Assembly: GCF_003384035.1 (NCBI RefSeq) | Contig: NZ_QQAK01000011.1 | Coordinates: forward strand, 1 to 64,000 | Length of the DNA: 64,000 bases | Direction of reading: 5' to 3' | DNA from: Sporosarcina sp. BI001-red | Lineage (GTDB): Bacteria > Bacillota > Bacilli > Bacillales_A > Planococcaceae | Shown here: one piece after another, positions 36,020-44,778 of the stretch | How positions within the stretch are numbered: position 1 is the first letter of the stretch | Layout of the letters: every line of letters begins with the position of its first letter | Notes under the pieces: generated by a model | The model's input: the letters and a program-made list of their open reading frames with translations, nothing else | What the model was told of the DNA's origin: nothing | Database searches by the model: none | Position numbers and translations under genes: made by a program

Positions 36020-36880
36020 TCAATCTTTGAGAGACGTCCAGCCATCACGCTGTTCTATCTTACTGTCTTTCATCAATCTGCCGAGTGCACGTTTGAACGC
36101 GCCTTTACTTAGGCTGAACATTTCCTCTATTTCCTCTGGAGTCGACTTATCGGTAAATGGCATTTTTCCATTTGTTTCTTGCAAGTATGCGTAAATCATT
36201 TCCGCATCGTCATCCAATCGTTCCTGCTTACGAGGAAGTAGAGAGCCATTTAGCGTCCCGTCTTCCTGTACATCTATGATTCGGACTGTAAGCTCTTCTC
36301 CAAGACGAGGCTCTGCAGCCATTTCGCTCGCGTGGATAAAGATCCGGTAATTATCAGGAATGCTTAGCAAGAATGCTCCTACTGGTAGCAAGCGGTAAGG
36401 ACGTGCTGTTAGATTATCGTTCATGCGCCATTGTTCTGCTACTCCAATGACATTTAAAACGCGTTCTTCCGTTGCGAGTCGCCCGAAGATCGTGCCAGCT
36501 GGATCTGTTCGAAGTGTCATATACAACGCATCATCAATCTTTGGCCATAACTTTCGGACATGTGGTAGATCTGCTTTGTTTACGAGTACTTCGAATGCAG
36601 CGCCGATATCAACATATGCTCCGAATTTGTCATCTACCCTTAACACCCGTGCCCAGCCGTACGTTCCCATGTTCATGTGTGGCAGTTGCATCGATGCTGC
36701 TAGTTCACCACGTCGATTCATGAATAAGAAGACATCAGCTGTATCTCCTACTTGTAAAGTTTCCGGTGCTTCTGAAGCATTCATATACAAATCCGTTCCA
36801 TCTAAATCAAGTGACCAGCGCGATCCGTCCCGTTCTAGTACTCGAACGTTTTGAATTGTTCCTGCAAGTATATTTGTCAT
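36020..36880 (-). CDS. cvfB: S1-like RNA-binding protein CvfB (YitL)
   Basis: A 286-aa protein with tandem S1-like OB domains (about 1-65, 70-145, 150-215) and a C-terminal winged helix (about 225-285). The S1 motif is visible in GTYGWARVLRVDDKFGAYVDIG. In Staphylococcus aureus CvfB influences virulence gene expression through RNA binding. GGGAGA precedes the ATG. It follows mntR on the same strand by 37 bp. Confidence 0.9.
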   Translation of the reverse strand: MTNILAGTIQNVRVLERDGSRWSLDLDGTDLYMNASEAPETLQVGDTADVFLFMNRRGELAASMQLPHMNMGTYGWARVLRVDDKFGAYVDIGAAFEVLVNKADLPHVRKLWPKIDDALYMTLRTDPAGTIFGRLATEERVLNVIGVAEQWRMNDNLTARPYRLLPVGAFLLSIPDNYRIFIHASEMAAEPRLGEELTVRIIDVQEDGTLNGSLLPRKQERLDDDAEMIYAYLQETNGKMPFTDKSTPEEIEEMFSLSKGAFKRALGRLMKDSKIEQRDGWTSLKD

Positions 36881-36917
36881 CTTATTCTCCCATTTCCTTA
36901 ATTAATTGTAAGTAAAC

Positions 36918-37325
36918 TTATTCGTTGCGTTGTTTGAGCGCAATGACGAAATTTTTGTCTTCATTCATTGCTTGTACAAGGTCAGTAATTCGATCCATTG
37001 CATCCCAGCTCAAGTGATGCTCTATTCCTTCTACGTCTCCGTAAACATTTTCTTCTTTCACACCGATAATTCGTAAAAATTGTTCCAGCAGTTCATGGCG
37101 TTGCACGAGCCGTTCCCCAAAATTACGTCCGCGGACGGTTAGGCTGATATCTTTATATCGTTCATAAATGACGTAGCCTTCCTTATGAAGCCGTTGCGCC
37201 ATCTTCGTAACTGACGATGGAAGTACGGAAAGCGATTCTGCGACATCCGAAACTCGTGCCTGACCTTTTGCCTCAATTTGCAAGTAAATCTGTTCAATGT
37301 AGTCTTCCATACTCGGTGTTGCCAA
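36918..37325 (-). CDS. mntR: Manganese-responsive repressor MntR
   Basis: A 135-aa DtxR-family regulator. It starts [13 protein letters not shown] as in B. subtilis MntR ([14 protein letters not shown]), then a winged helix and the metal-binding dimer domain with [13 protein letters not shown] and EGIEHHLSW. Mn(II) binding lets it repress manganese uptake genes. The TTG start at 37325 is 6 nt after GGAGGTG; an ATG farther upstream at 37367 would add 14 residues absent from the family. Confidence 0.93.
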   Translation of the reverse strand: MATPSMEDYIEQIYLQIEAKGQARVSDVAESLSVLPSSVTKMAQRLHKEGYVIYERYKDISLTVRGRNFGERLVQRHELLEQFLRIIGVKEENVYGDVEGIEHHLSWDAMDRITDLVQAMNEDKNFVIALKQRNE

Positions 37326-37382
37326 TACAAGCACCTCCAGTAGCATTTTGTAGCCCAGTCTACTCATTTAACTTTTGGTTAT

Positions 37383-37408
37383 GTTTAACTCTATTTGTTC
37401 CCGGGTAT
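37383..37408 (+). promoter_or_regulatory. SigB promoter of the Lmo0937-like gene
   Basis: GTTTAA (37383-37388) and GGGTAT (37403-37408) with a 14-bp spacer: an exact match to the SigB consensus. It is 51 bp upstream of the small membrane protein start. Confidence 0.88.
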
Positions 37409-37458
37409 CTAAACAACATAACCAATTCAAGCACAACCTCGAAAGGAGTGAACAACAT

Positions 37459-37614
37459 ATGGGTAGATTACTTTGGATTATCATTGTAGCACTAATTGCA
37501 TTCTGGGTGCTCGGCCTAGTTTTCAAAATCGGTGGTGGCCTCATTCATATCTTGCTCGTCATCGCATTAATCGTATTCATTCTTAATATGATTTCCGGTA
37601 GACGGTCAGTTTAA
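37459..37614 (+). CDS. Lmo0937-family small membrane protein
   Basis: A 51-aa protein with two hydrophobic helices (about 3-22 and 28-44) and the family signature FKIGGGLIHILLVIALIVFI, ending SGRRS. Family members occur widely in Firmicutes and are often stress-induced; function unknown. The ATG at 37459 has GGAGTG 8 nt upstream; a longer frame from 37375 would start inside the promoter. The perfect SigB promoter predicts general-stress control. Confidence 0.88.
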   Translation: MGRLLWIIIVALIAFWVLGLVFKIGGGLIHILLVIALIVFILNMISGRRSV

Positions 37615-37616
37615 AT

Positions 37617-37654
37617 AAAGGGATGTCGGTTTTTTCTCCGACATCCCTTTTTTG
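37617..37654. terminator. Bidirectional terminator
   Basis: Stem AAAGGGATGTCGG/CCGACATCCCTTT with loop TTTTTTCT and T6 on plus. It separates the Lmo0937-like gene from the convergent double acetyltransferase. Confidence 0.93.
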
Positions 37655-37656
37655 CT

Positions 37657-38763
37657 TTAATCACTGATTTTGGCATATATGACCGTGTTTCTCAACTGCG
37701 TTCCATCTGCGGATCGATCATCATTTTTTAAAACAGCTTCCTGTTCAAAGCCTGCCCGTTCTGCAACGGCACGGCTTTTTTTGTTGAGCTCATCGCATCG
37801 TATCTCCACGCGTCGCGCACCTAATTCATCGAATGTAAACTCCGTTATTCGTTCTACAGCCTCTGTCATGTATCCTTTTGCTACCGATTCGCCGGCTAGC
37901 CAGTAGCCGATTTCAAATTTAGGAATCGACCAATCAATCTGGTGCAATCCAGCTGAGCCTATGAAGTCTCCAGTCTGTTTCTCGAACAAGTGGAGTCTTA
38001 AATCCTTTTTCATGATGAAATCTGCAATCGCTTGACGAATGCGTTGTTCTGTATCCGCCAGATTTTGCGGCTGATGCGCCCATCGCATCCATTGCCGTAA
38101 AGTAGGTAATGTCTGAAGGATTGCGTTGTTTACGTCAGAAACATCACTTAATGATGGCATACGAATGAGTAATCGTTCAGATTCAAATTGGTCAGGGAAA
38201 TCGGGAATTCCTTGAACCGTTCCGGAATCTTCGTTATCTTCCCAAACTACTGGGGTTTTCTTTCCTGCCATATAATCTTCACGTGTGATTCCATACGTAA
38301 TGGCGTCGTAGTACCGATCTTCTTCCGGGGAAAACCACGCTTGTCTCAAATGGCCTTCTTTTACAAAACCTGAGCGCTCAAATGTCTTACGCATCGCTAA
38401 ATTATCATGACGCGTATGTCCCGCCAGACGGTTCTTCCCTTCCGGCAATCCAAACACATAGTCCGCCATCAGTCGTAACGCGCTTGCTCCATACCCTCTG
38501 CCCCGGTAATGGTCTGCGATACGTAAATCGAACAGAGGGACATCGTCTTGTAGGTCATGGATCTTTGCGATGCCCACCTTTTCACCGGTGTCATTGACTA
38601 ACCAAAACGTTTTAACTTCATCTGACTCATATCCACCTTCTCGGATCGCTTTTTCGATCAATTCCCGACCCGAGTTTTCTTGCATGTGAAATGGCCAAGT
38701 ATTCGTTGTCATGAAGTGGATCAACTGTTCTTGCTCCACCATTGTCCATTCTTTAAGTTGCAT
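37657..38763 (-). CDS. Tandem-domain GNAT acetyltransferase
   Basis: A 368-aa protein with two GNAT domains. The first (about 1-175) has the acetyl-CoA loop DHYRGRGYGASALRL and ends near TYGITREDY; after a linker the second (about 190-368) is RimJ/RimL-like with SERLLIRMPS, ESVAKGYMTEAVERI and NKKSRAVAERAGF. Such domains are usually separate genes. Targets are unknown; the second domain suggests ribosomal-protein or amino-terminal acetylation. The ATG at 38763 is 7 nt after GGAGGAA. Confidence 0.85.
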   Translation of the reverse strand: MQLKEWTMVEQEQLIHFMTTNTWPFHMQENSGRELIEKAIREGGYESDEVKTFWLVNDTGEKVGIAKIHDLQDDVPLFDLRIADHYRGRGYGASALRLMADYVFGLPEGKNRLAGHTRHDNLAMRKTFERSGFVKEGHLRQAWFSPEEDRYYDAITYGITREDYMAGKKTPVVWEDNEDSGTVQGIPDFPDQFESERLLIRMPSLSDVSDVNNAILQTLPTLRQWMRWAHQPQNLADTEQRIRQAIADFIMKKDLRLHLFEKQTGDFIGSAGLHQIDWSIPKFEIGYWLAGESVAKGYMTEAVERITEFTFDELGARRVEIRCDELNKKSRAVAERAGFEQEAVLKNDDRSADGTQLRNTVIYAKISD

Positions 38764-38790
38764 TAGGAAGTTCCTCCAAACGACCACTTC

Positions 38791-40899
38791 TTACTTTTGG
38801 TTGCGCATTAATCGAAGTGAATTCAACACCACTATCAGTGTTGCGCCCATATCTGCGAAGATTGCAATCCATAGCGTCAGCCAGCCTGGGATGACGAGAA
38901 GCAGTGCAGCAATTTTTAGTCCTACTGCAAACATAATGTTTTCTTTGATAGTACGCAACGTTTTTCTACTTAATTTCACGGTATAGGGCAATTGTTCAAG
39001 ATCATCAGCCATCAATGCGATGTCTGCAGTCTCGAGAGCTGCGTCAGTTCCAGCGCCTCCCATGGCGATTCCGACGGATGCCGCAGCAAGCGCTGGTGCA
39101 TCATTAATGCCATCTCCAACCATTGCGACACGTTTCTTGCCTTCGCTCAATTCGCGGATGGCATTGAGTTTGTCTTCTGGCATGAGTCCAGCACGCACGT
39201 CGTCAATACCTAAACGAGCAGCAATCACTTGTGCAGTTTTGGGGTCATCGCCAGTCAGCATAACTGTGGTGTCAACGCCGATTTCTTTCAAGCGATCAAG
39301 AACGCGTTTAGATTCCTCTCTAAGCGGATCTGCTACTGCAAAGAGTCCTGCAAATGCGCCATCTATGACAGCGCCCATCACGGATTTCCCTTCGTTCTGC
39401 ATGTCTGCTGCTTGTATCTTCGCTGATTCCGAGAGTTCAGTGAGTTCTCCCATCCATCGTAGGCTTCCGACCGAAACACGTTTGCCCTCAACGTCGGCAA
39501 CTGCCCCTTTCCCTGTGACGGACTGGAAATTTTCCGCTGGTACAACTTCTAGGGTGTGCGCTTCAGATGCATTAACGAGTGCTCGGGCCAACGGGTGCTG
39601 AGAGAGACGCTCGACTGCTGCGACTGACTGTAGGAGTTGTGCTTCCTCTACTCCATTTGCAGTAATGATATCTGTCACTTCAGGATAGCCTTTCGTCAAC
39701 GTTCCGGTTTTATCGAATGCAATGGTTTTGATATGCCCCATTTCTTCCAAATGGACACCGCCTTTTATGAGCACACCTTGACGTGCTGCGTTCCCGATTG
39801 CAGTGACGATTGCAACAGGTGTGGATACAACGAGGGCACAAGGGCAACCAACGACAAGAACAGCGAGTCCTTGATAAATCCAGGTTTGCCAATCCGCACC
39901 GAGAAGTGGCGGAATTATAGCTGTTAGCGCAGCGATGACGATAATGGCTGGTGTATAGTATTTAGCAAACTTGTCGATGAATTTTTGCGAAGGTGCTTTT
40001 TCAGCCTGCGCATCTTCCACAAGATGAATGATTTTAGCGATTGTCGTGTCATCGACTAATTTGGTAACAGTGACTTCAAGTGAACCTTCTTCGTTCAGTG
40101 TCCCAGCAAACACAGTGTCTTCTACTTGCTTGGCGACAGGAACGGATTCACCGGTGATCGCAGCTTGGTTCACGGTTGAGTAACCTGAGCGTACCGTTCC
40201 GTCCATCGCAATCTTTTGCCCTGGCTTGACGATTAAGACATCTCCAATTCGAATGTCTTCAGTCAGCAGCTCGAACATCTCGTCATTTCTTCGGATAGTT
40301 GCTGAAGGCGGTGCAATATCCACTAAACTACTGATGGATTGACGAGCTTTGTTCATGGAGTAGGATTCCAGTGCTTCACTAATTGCAAACAGGAGGACAA
40401 CAACAGCGGCTTCCCGCCATTCCCCTATGATTGCGGCACCTATAATCGCAATCGTCATAAGTGTGTTCATATCGAATTCAAGACGGACTAAGTTTTTGAG
40501 TCCATCGATGAAAATTGAAGTTCCTCCAACGATGATTGCCGTTGCGAATAAGACGATTGCTGTTATATTGGTTTCTCCGTATTTAGTTGAGGTGAAAAGA
40601 CCTGCTGCTAGAAATATGAGAGAAATGAGTGAGACGATGTTTTCTTTCCGTTTGAAGAACGGTATTTTCTCGGTAGGTTTTCGCTGAGAAACTGGGACGA
40701 CACGAATGCCGTCAAATGAGCCTGCAGATTCAAGTTCATTTACTGTTGCATCACCTGCAAACGATAATTTACTCGCACCGAAGTTGACACTAGCTGCTTC
40801 AACGTTCGGAAGTCTGCTGACGTTTTTTTCGAATTTCATGGCACAATTGGCACAGCTTAAGTTTTCGAGACGATATTCAGTCCTGTTCGTTTCAGCCAT
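38791..40899 (-). CDS. cadA: Cd/Zn/Pb-exporting P1B-type ATPase (CadA type)
   Basis: A 702-aa heavy-metal ATPase. One N-terminal HMA domain has the LSCANCAMKF motif; membrane metal site CPC is in VGCPCALVVSTP; the phosphorylated Asp is in FDKTGTLTKG, followed by SQHPLARA and [11 protein letters not shown]. The membrane topology and sequence fit the Zn/Cd/Pb subgroup rather than copper. It exports divalent soft metals and is cotranscribed with cadC, overlapping it by 8 nt. Confidence 0.92.
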   Translation of the reverse strand: MAETNRTEYRLENLSCANCAMKFEKNVSRLPNVEAASVNFGASKLSFAGDATVNELESAGSFDGIRVVPVSQRKPTEKIPFFKRKENIVSLISLIFLAAGLFTSTKYGETNITAIVLFATAIIVGGTSIFIDGLKNLVRLEFDMNTLMTIAIIGAAIIGEWREAAVVVLLFAISEALESYSMNKARQSISSLVDIAPPSATIRRNDEMFELLTEDIRIGDVLIVKPGQKIAMDGTVRSGYSTVNQAAITGESVPVAKQVEDTVFAGTLNEEGSLEVTVTKLVDDTTIAKIIHLVEDAQAEKAPSQKFIDKFAKYYTPAIIVIAALTAIIPPLLGADWQTWIYQGLAVLVVGCPCALVVSTPVAIVTAIGNAARQGVLIKGGVHLEEMGHIKTIAFDKTGTLTKGYPEVTDIITANGVEEAQLLQSVAAVERLSQHPLARALVNASEAHTLEVVPAENFQSVTGKGAVADVEGKRVSVGSLRWMGELTELSESAKIQAADMQNEGKSVMGAVIDGAFAGLFAVADPLREESKRVLDRLKEIGVDTTVMLTGDDPKTAQVIAARLGIDDVRAGLMPEDKLNAIRELSEGKKRVAMVGDGINDAPALAAASVGIAMGGAGTDAALETADIALMADDLEQLPYTVKLSRKTLRTIKENIMFAVGLKIAALLLVIPGWLTLWIAIFADMGATLIVVLNSLRLMRNQK

Positions 40900-41260
40900 T
40901 CACTTCACCTTCCATCGTATGTTCGTGTGCAATTTTCACAAGTTGTAGGACGTGATCATCTGCAAGTGAGTAATAGACCATCTTGCCTCTTCGTTCCGAG
41001 CGAGCTAATCCGTTTTCTTTCAAATATCGTAAATGATGAGAAGCTGTCGCATTGGATGACCCAATAATAGCACCGACATCACATACACAGAGCTCTTGTT
41101 TTAATGTTAATGAATACGCAATTTTGAGTCTCGTTTCATCTGCGAGCGCTTTAAATAGTTGCACCATCCCCCCAACTCGGGGCAATTCTTCTTGAATTTC
41201 AACTACAAGCGCATCGTGAATAATCTGTTCATCACACGTATCAACCATTTTCAATTTCAT
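40892..41260 (-). CDS. cadC: ArsR/SmtB-family metal-sensing repressor (CadC type)
   Basis: A 122-aa winged-helix repressor. It carries the metal-binding ELCVCD motif (about 57-62 of the chosen start) and an N-terminal Cys (VDTCDE), both hallmarks of CadC. The recognition helix is SNATASHHLRYLKENG. Start choice is uncertain: ATG at 41260 is close to AGGAGG; TTG at 41254 is possible. Two palindromic operator candidates flank the promoter. Confidence 0.88.
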   Translation of the reverse strand: MKLKMVDTCDEQIIHDALVVEIQEELPRVGGMVQLFKALADETRLKIAYSLTLKQELCVCDVGAIIGSSNATASHHLRYLKENGLARSERRGKMVYYSLADDHVLQLVKIAHEHTMEGEVNG

Positions 41261-41274
41261 CCGCCTCCTCATCA

Positions 41275-41290
41275 TTCAAATGCCTGTTTG
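41275..41290. promoter_or_regulatory. Candidate CadC operator O1
   Basis: TCAAATGCCTGTTTGA, arms TCAAA and TTTGA with a 6-bp centre, between the promoter and the cadC ribosome site. The S. aureus cad operator has the same arm pattern (TCAAATA...TATTTGA). Confidence 0.6.
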
Positions 41291-41301
41291 ATTGTATGGC
41301 T

Positions 41302-41330
41302 AGTATATGCGTTTTTCTGACGACTTGCAA
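41302..41330 (-). promoter_or_regulatory. Sigma-A promoter of cadC-cadA
   Basis: On the minus strand TTGCAA (41325-41330) and TATACT (41302-41307) with a 17-bp spacer. Confidence 0.8.
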
Positions 41331-41336
41331 CTATTA

Positions 41337-41352
41337 TCAAACGATCGTTTGA
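41337..41352. promoter_or_regulatory. Candidate CadC operator O2
   Basis: TCAAACGATCGTTTGA, a perfect 16-bp palindrome, 6 bp upstream of the -35 box. It shares the TCAAA-N6-TTTGA frame with O1; the centres are 62 bp apart. Confidence 0.65.
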
Positions 41353-41487
41353 ATGAAGGGCACTACATGCTTCGCAAGGCGAAGCACACCAATTAAGTTT
41401 TGGTTTTGATTGGGGAAGTGCACTTTTTTGCACGATTGGGAGAGTTGGCGGACAGGACTTGAACCGCGTGAGGTGGTGGTGGGATGT

Positions 41488-41640
41488 TTATGATCACTTT
41501 TTGAGTTTTATGAGCGGTTTTCTCGGGTTATGATCACTTTTTGTGAGTTATGAGCAGATTCCACGGGTTATGATCACTTTTTGTGAGTTATGAGCACTTC
41601 CCCCGATTTATGAGCGTTTTGTGGATTTTATGAGCATCCG
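41488..41640 (+). repeat. Short array of 8 degenerate 20-bp repeats (array C)
   Basis: Eight units of 20 bp start with TTATGATCACTTTTTGTGAG or TTATGAGC plus variable bases. Types alternate: TGATCACTTT at 41491, 41531 and 41571; TGAGCGGTTT, TGAGCAGATT, TGAGCACTTC, TGAGCGTTTT, TGAGCATCCG at 41511, 41551, 41591, 41611, 41631. One unit (TGAGCAGATTCC) matches the 21-bp array B core. It lies between the acylase terminator and the cad promoter. Confidence 0.9.
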
Positions 41641-41696
41641 TAGCATGATAGGCAACATTTGCTGGTCATTTTGTCATTTGTCACGATTTAAGCGAG

Positions 41697-41733
41697 CAAA
41701 AAAGCAGAGGCCTCAACTAGCACCCCTGCTTCA
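41697..41733 (-). terminator. Terminator after the acylase gene
   Basis: Stem AGCAGgGG/CCTCTGCT-type pairing around an 18-nt centre, followed on the minus strand by T6. Confidence 0.8.
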
Positions 41734-41738
41734 TGTAC

Positions 41739-44126
41739 TTATTTCGCTTCCAACGTCAACACGTGCCCGTCTTTCACGTCACCTTCCAAGATAGTCTCAT
41801 GGAAATCACCGCGGACCCAATCATCTGCTTGGTCGTGGAACCATTGTGACTTCATGTGTCCACTTTGACCTGGGCCAACAATATGGTATGCCTTTGATAG
41901 GTCATTCAGATCCGCAACAAAGCGCCATGAGGCTCCGTGATTTGCACTGCCATCGTCTTTGAATGATGCGGCCTGAACTGTAATGCCAGATCCACCTACA
42001 GGTTGCTTTTTCGGATCCAAGAAGCGGGCTAAAATTGGTGAAGCGCTCGATAAAGGATGCGGGAATACGAGCTGATGGAAGTCGCCCCACTGCCACTTTT
42101 CATATTTATCCCCATAATCTTCTTTCAGGCCCGCAACCGTTTTTTCAAATGCATCGAACACCCATTGGTCAACTCCACCGTATTCTTCCACCCAGGTAGA
42201 AGGATCTCCGTTATACGCATTGCGCAAAAACTGATCCGTCAATTGCGGCTTTCCTGGCATGAATTCATAGACGTCTGCAGGCATATCCGAGGCAAACATC
42301 GTCACTGGCAATTGTTTCATGAGCTTATGAAACACAAGAGGTTGTGGTGCATCCACTGAATCCACCTGATCCCAGTCCTTAAGCAGAGCTAAAATCTCAT
42401 TGTAACTCCCTTTTCGATCCATCTTTTCAATGGACCCCATTAGGGATTCCAAAAATTCACCAGCATGTAAATTCTTTTGGTCCATCTGTAAATCCATCAT
42501 ATCGTCAGCTGTAAACTCATCACCCTCACGAAGTACTTCTGCAATCCGTTCATAGCGATAGGGTTGTGCCCAAAACTTTGTAATGTGATATGGATACTTT
42601 TCATCTACTACTTCATTGTTCGCCGTAGCGATGAATCCCTCTTTAGGATTCACAACAGTCGGCAATTCATCATACGGAATATATCCGTCCCATCCGTATT
42701 CAGAGGAATTCCCTGGAACCGGTAGCTGGGCATCACCTTTTTTACGAATCGGAATTTTCCCGTTTGCTTTGAACGCAATCGTACCATCCGTTGAAGCGAA
42801 GACAAAATTCTGTGCAGGTGCGCTGAATGCTTCCAATGCCGTTTCAAATGATTTCCAATCGTCTGCTTTGTTTAGATCCATAATGGCTTCAAGTTCATTG
42901 CTCGGCTCAAGTGCCGTCCATTGCATCGAAAACACTGCGTCCGGCTTTTCATCTTTATAAATGACATCTGTAATGATCGGACCGTGTCTAGTGACCAATA
43001 CTTCGAAAGGCACATCTTTTTCACCCTTAACGCTGATTGTCTCATCGCGCACTTCAGCTTGTTCCCATTCGTCGTCATATTGGAATTGAGTCGGATCATC
43101 CGGGTTTGGGATTTCAATATAGAGATCCTGGACGTCCGGCCCGACGTTCGTTACTCCCCATGCGACTTTTTCGTTATGCCCGAGGATAATACCAGGAATT
43201 CCTGCAAAAATGACTCCACTTACATTCTGTTCTGGTGACTTCAAGTGAATTTGATGCCAAATCGAAGGTGTGCTCAGTCCTAAATGCGGATCATCCGCGA
43301 GTAGCGGCATCCCTGACTTTGTTTTGTCTCCGGAGACAACCCAGTTGTTACTCCCGTTGAATTCGTGTGGCAGTAATCCAGGGTCAAACTGGCCTGTCAC
43401 TTGGACTGGGTTTTTCAGATTCGCTTCCATAATGGATTCTGCATTCTCCGGATACGTAATGAACAAATCCTGTGCTTTCTCTTCAGAATAATTATTGAGT
43501 GCCCAGTGGCGCATGGCTTGCGGCGTCCACTTTCCACCAAGGTCATACGCCATATATTTTCCGATTGTGAGCGAGTCGATCGGTGTCCACTGTTCAGGCT
43601 CGTAACCGAGCAACTTGAATTCATAGGACAACTTTCCATTGTCTTTTACTTCTTCTATGAATTCATTCACGCCATCTGCATACCACTCCAACACTTGCTT
43701 CGCGTCATTGCTATATGTGTCGAACGATTTCTCCGCAGCATTTCTCAAGCTGAATGTGCGGAACTGTTTGTCAGTATCGATTGCTTTCGCACCCACGACT
43801 TCGGCCAACCTTCCACTCGCCTGTCTACGAGCGAGATCCATTTGAAACAGCCGATCCTGCGCATGGACATAGCCTTGTGCGCGGTACAAATCGGCGTCGG
43901 ACTTTGCCTCCAAATGTGGGACGCCGTTTTCATCCCGAGTGACAGTTACGTTTTCATCCAGTACAGTGAGCTGAACATTTCCTTCAATCACTGCTTTTGA
44001 TTCCCCTATGTAAACGTTTACAAAAATAAGCGCAGCTGCGGCAACTACGACAAGTGTCGATAGGATCCATAGAATAATCTTCGCTGGTTTCCCCATTCTC
44101 TTTTTATGCTGGGCATGTTTTGCCAC
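41739..44126 (-). CDS. Penicillin acylase family Ntn-hydrolase
   Basis: A 795-aa protein with an N-terminal membrane helix (about 14-40), so it is probably exported or anchored. It has the Ntn-hydrolase arrangement of alpha chain, spacer and beta chain; the auto-cleavage Ser that becomes the N-terminal nucleophile is in FNGSNNWVVSG (near residue 270). Family members hydrolyse penicillin side chains or acyl-homoserine lactones; the substrate here cannot be read from sequence. I chose the GTG at 44126, preceded by GGGGGAGAG. The gene stands alone between repeat arrays C and D. Confidence 0.9.
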   Translation of the reverse strand: MAKHAQHKKRMGKPAKIILWILSTLVVVAAAALIFVNVYIGESKAVIEGNVQLTVLDENVTVTRDENGVPHLEAKSDADLYRAQGYVHAQDRLFQMDLARRQASGRLAEVVGAKAIDTDKQFRTFSLRNAAEKSFDTYSNDAKQVLEWYADGVNEFIEEVKDNGKLSYEFKLLGYEPEQWTPIDSLTIGKYMAYDLGGKWTPQAMRHWALNNYSEEKAQDLFITYPENAESIMEANLKNPVQVTGQFDPGLLPHEFNGSNNWVVSGDKTKSGMPLLADDPHLGLSTPSIWHQIHLKSPEQNVSGVIFAGIPGIILGHNEKVAWGVTNVGPDVQDLYIEIPNPDDPTQFQYDDEWEQAEVRDETISVKGEKDVPFEVLVTRHGPIITDVIYKDEKPDAVFSMQWTALEPSNELEAIMDLNKADDWKSFETALEAFSAPAQNFVFASTDGTIAFKANGKIPIRKKGDAQLPVPGNSSEYGWDGYIPYDELPTVVNPKEGFIATANNEVVDEKYPYHITKFWAQPYRYERIAEVLREGDEFTADDMMDLQMDQKNLHAGEFLESLMGSIEKMDRKGSYNEILALLKDWDQVDSVDAPQPLVFHKLMKQLPVTMFASDMPADVYEFMPGKPQLTDQFLRNAYNGDPSTWVEEYGGVDQWVFDAFEKTVAGLKEDYGDKYEKWQWGDFHQLVFPHPLSSASPILARFLDPKKQPVGGSGITVQAASFKDDGSANHGASWRFVADLNDLSKAYHIVGPGQSGHMKSQWFHDQADDWVRGDFHETILEGDVKDGHVLTLEAK

Positions 44127-44182
44127 GGATCTCTCCCCCATTCCTAATTTTCACAGTACTTATCTATATTCGTTGCCACACT

Positions 44183-44210
44183 ATAAAATCCCTTTCAAAA
44201 TGAAAGGGAT
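44183..44210 (-). terminator. Terminator beyond array D
   Basis: A perfect 10-bp stem (ATCCCTTTCA/TGAAAGGGAT, loop 3) followed on the minus strand by T4. It is the first clear terminator downstream of mrpG, so the array may be part of the mrp 3' untranslated region. Confidence 0.8.
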
Positions 44211-44240
44211 TGCGTGTCCTGTGTGAGTAAACTGATGGGG

Positions 44241-44740
44241 ATTATGATCACTTTTCTAGCTTTATGATCACTTTCCAGCTTTTATGATCACTTTCCAGCT
44301 TTTATGATCACTTTTCTAACTTTATGAGCACTTTCCCAGCTTTATGATCACTTCTCTAGCTTTATGAGCACTTTCCAGCTTTTATGATCACTTCTCTAGC
44401 TTTATGAGCACTTTCCACCTTTTATGATCACTTCTCTAGCTTTATGAGCACTTCCCAGCTTTTATGATCACTTTTCTAGCTTTATGAGCACTTCCCACCT
44501 TTTATGATCACTTCTCTAGCTTTATGATCACTTTCCACCTTTTATGATCACTTCTCTAGCTTTATGAGCACTTTCCCAGCTTTATGAGCACTTTTCTAGT
44601 TTTATGATCACTTTCCACCTTTTATGATCACTTCTCTAGCTTTATGAGCACTTTCCACCTTTTATGATCACTATTCTAACTTTATGAGCACTTCCCTAGT
44701 TTTATGAGCACTTCTCCACTTTTATGACCACTTCTCTAGC
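44241..44740 (+). repeat. Tandem array of 25 direct repeats, 20-bp unit (array D)
   Basis: Exactly 25 units of 20 bp. Two types largely alternate: TTTATGATCACTTCTCTAGC and TTTATGAGCACTTTCCACCT, with a few mixed forms. The first ten bases (TTTATGAKCA) match array A while the second half is array-specific. After a degraded stretch (44741-44770), a last partial unit (ACAGGTTTATGAGTGCTC) runs into mrpG and supplies its stop codon and final residues. Confidence 0.97.
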
Positions 44741-44778
44741 ACTTCCAGCTTCCAGCTTCCACTAACATCCACACAGGT

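Noticed and set aside
41371..41387. Hairpin GCTTCGC-AAG-GCGAAGC as a terminator.
   Set aside because: No T run follows on either strand and no gene ends there.
41436..41470. tRNA-like 3' fragment (GGCGGACAGGACTTGAACCGC).
   Set aside because: Only a T-arm-like stretch is present; no anticodon arm or acceptor stem can be formed.
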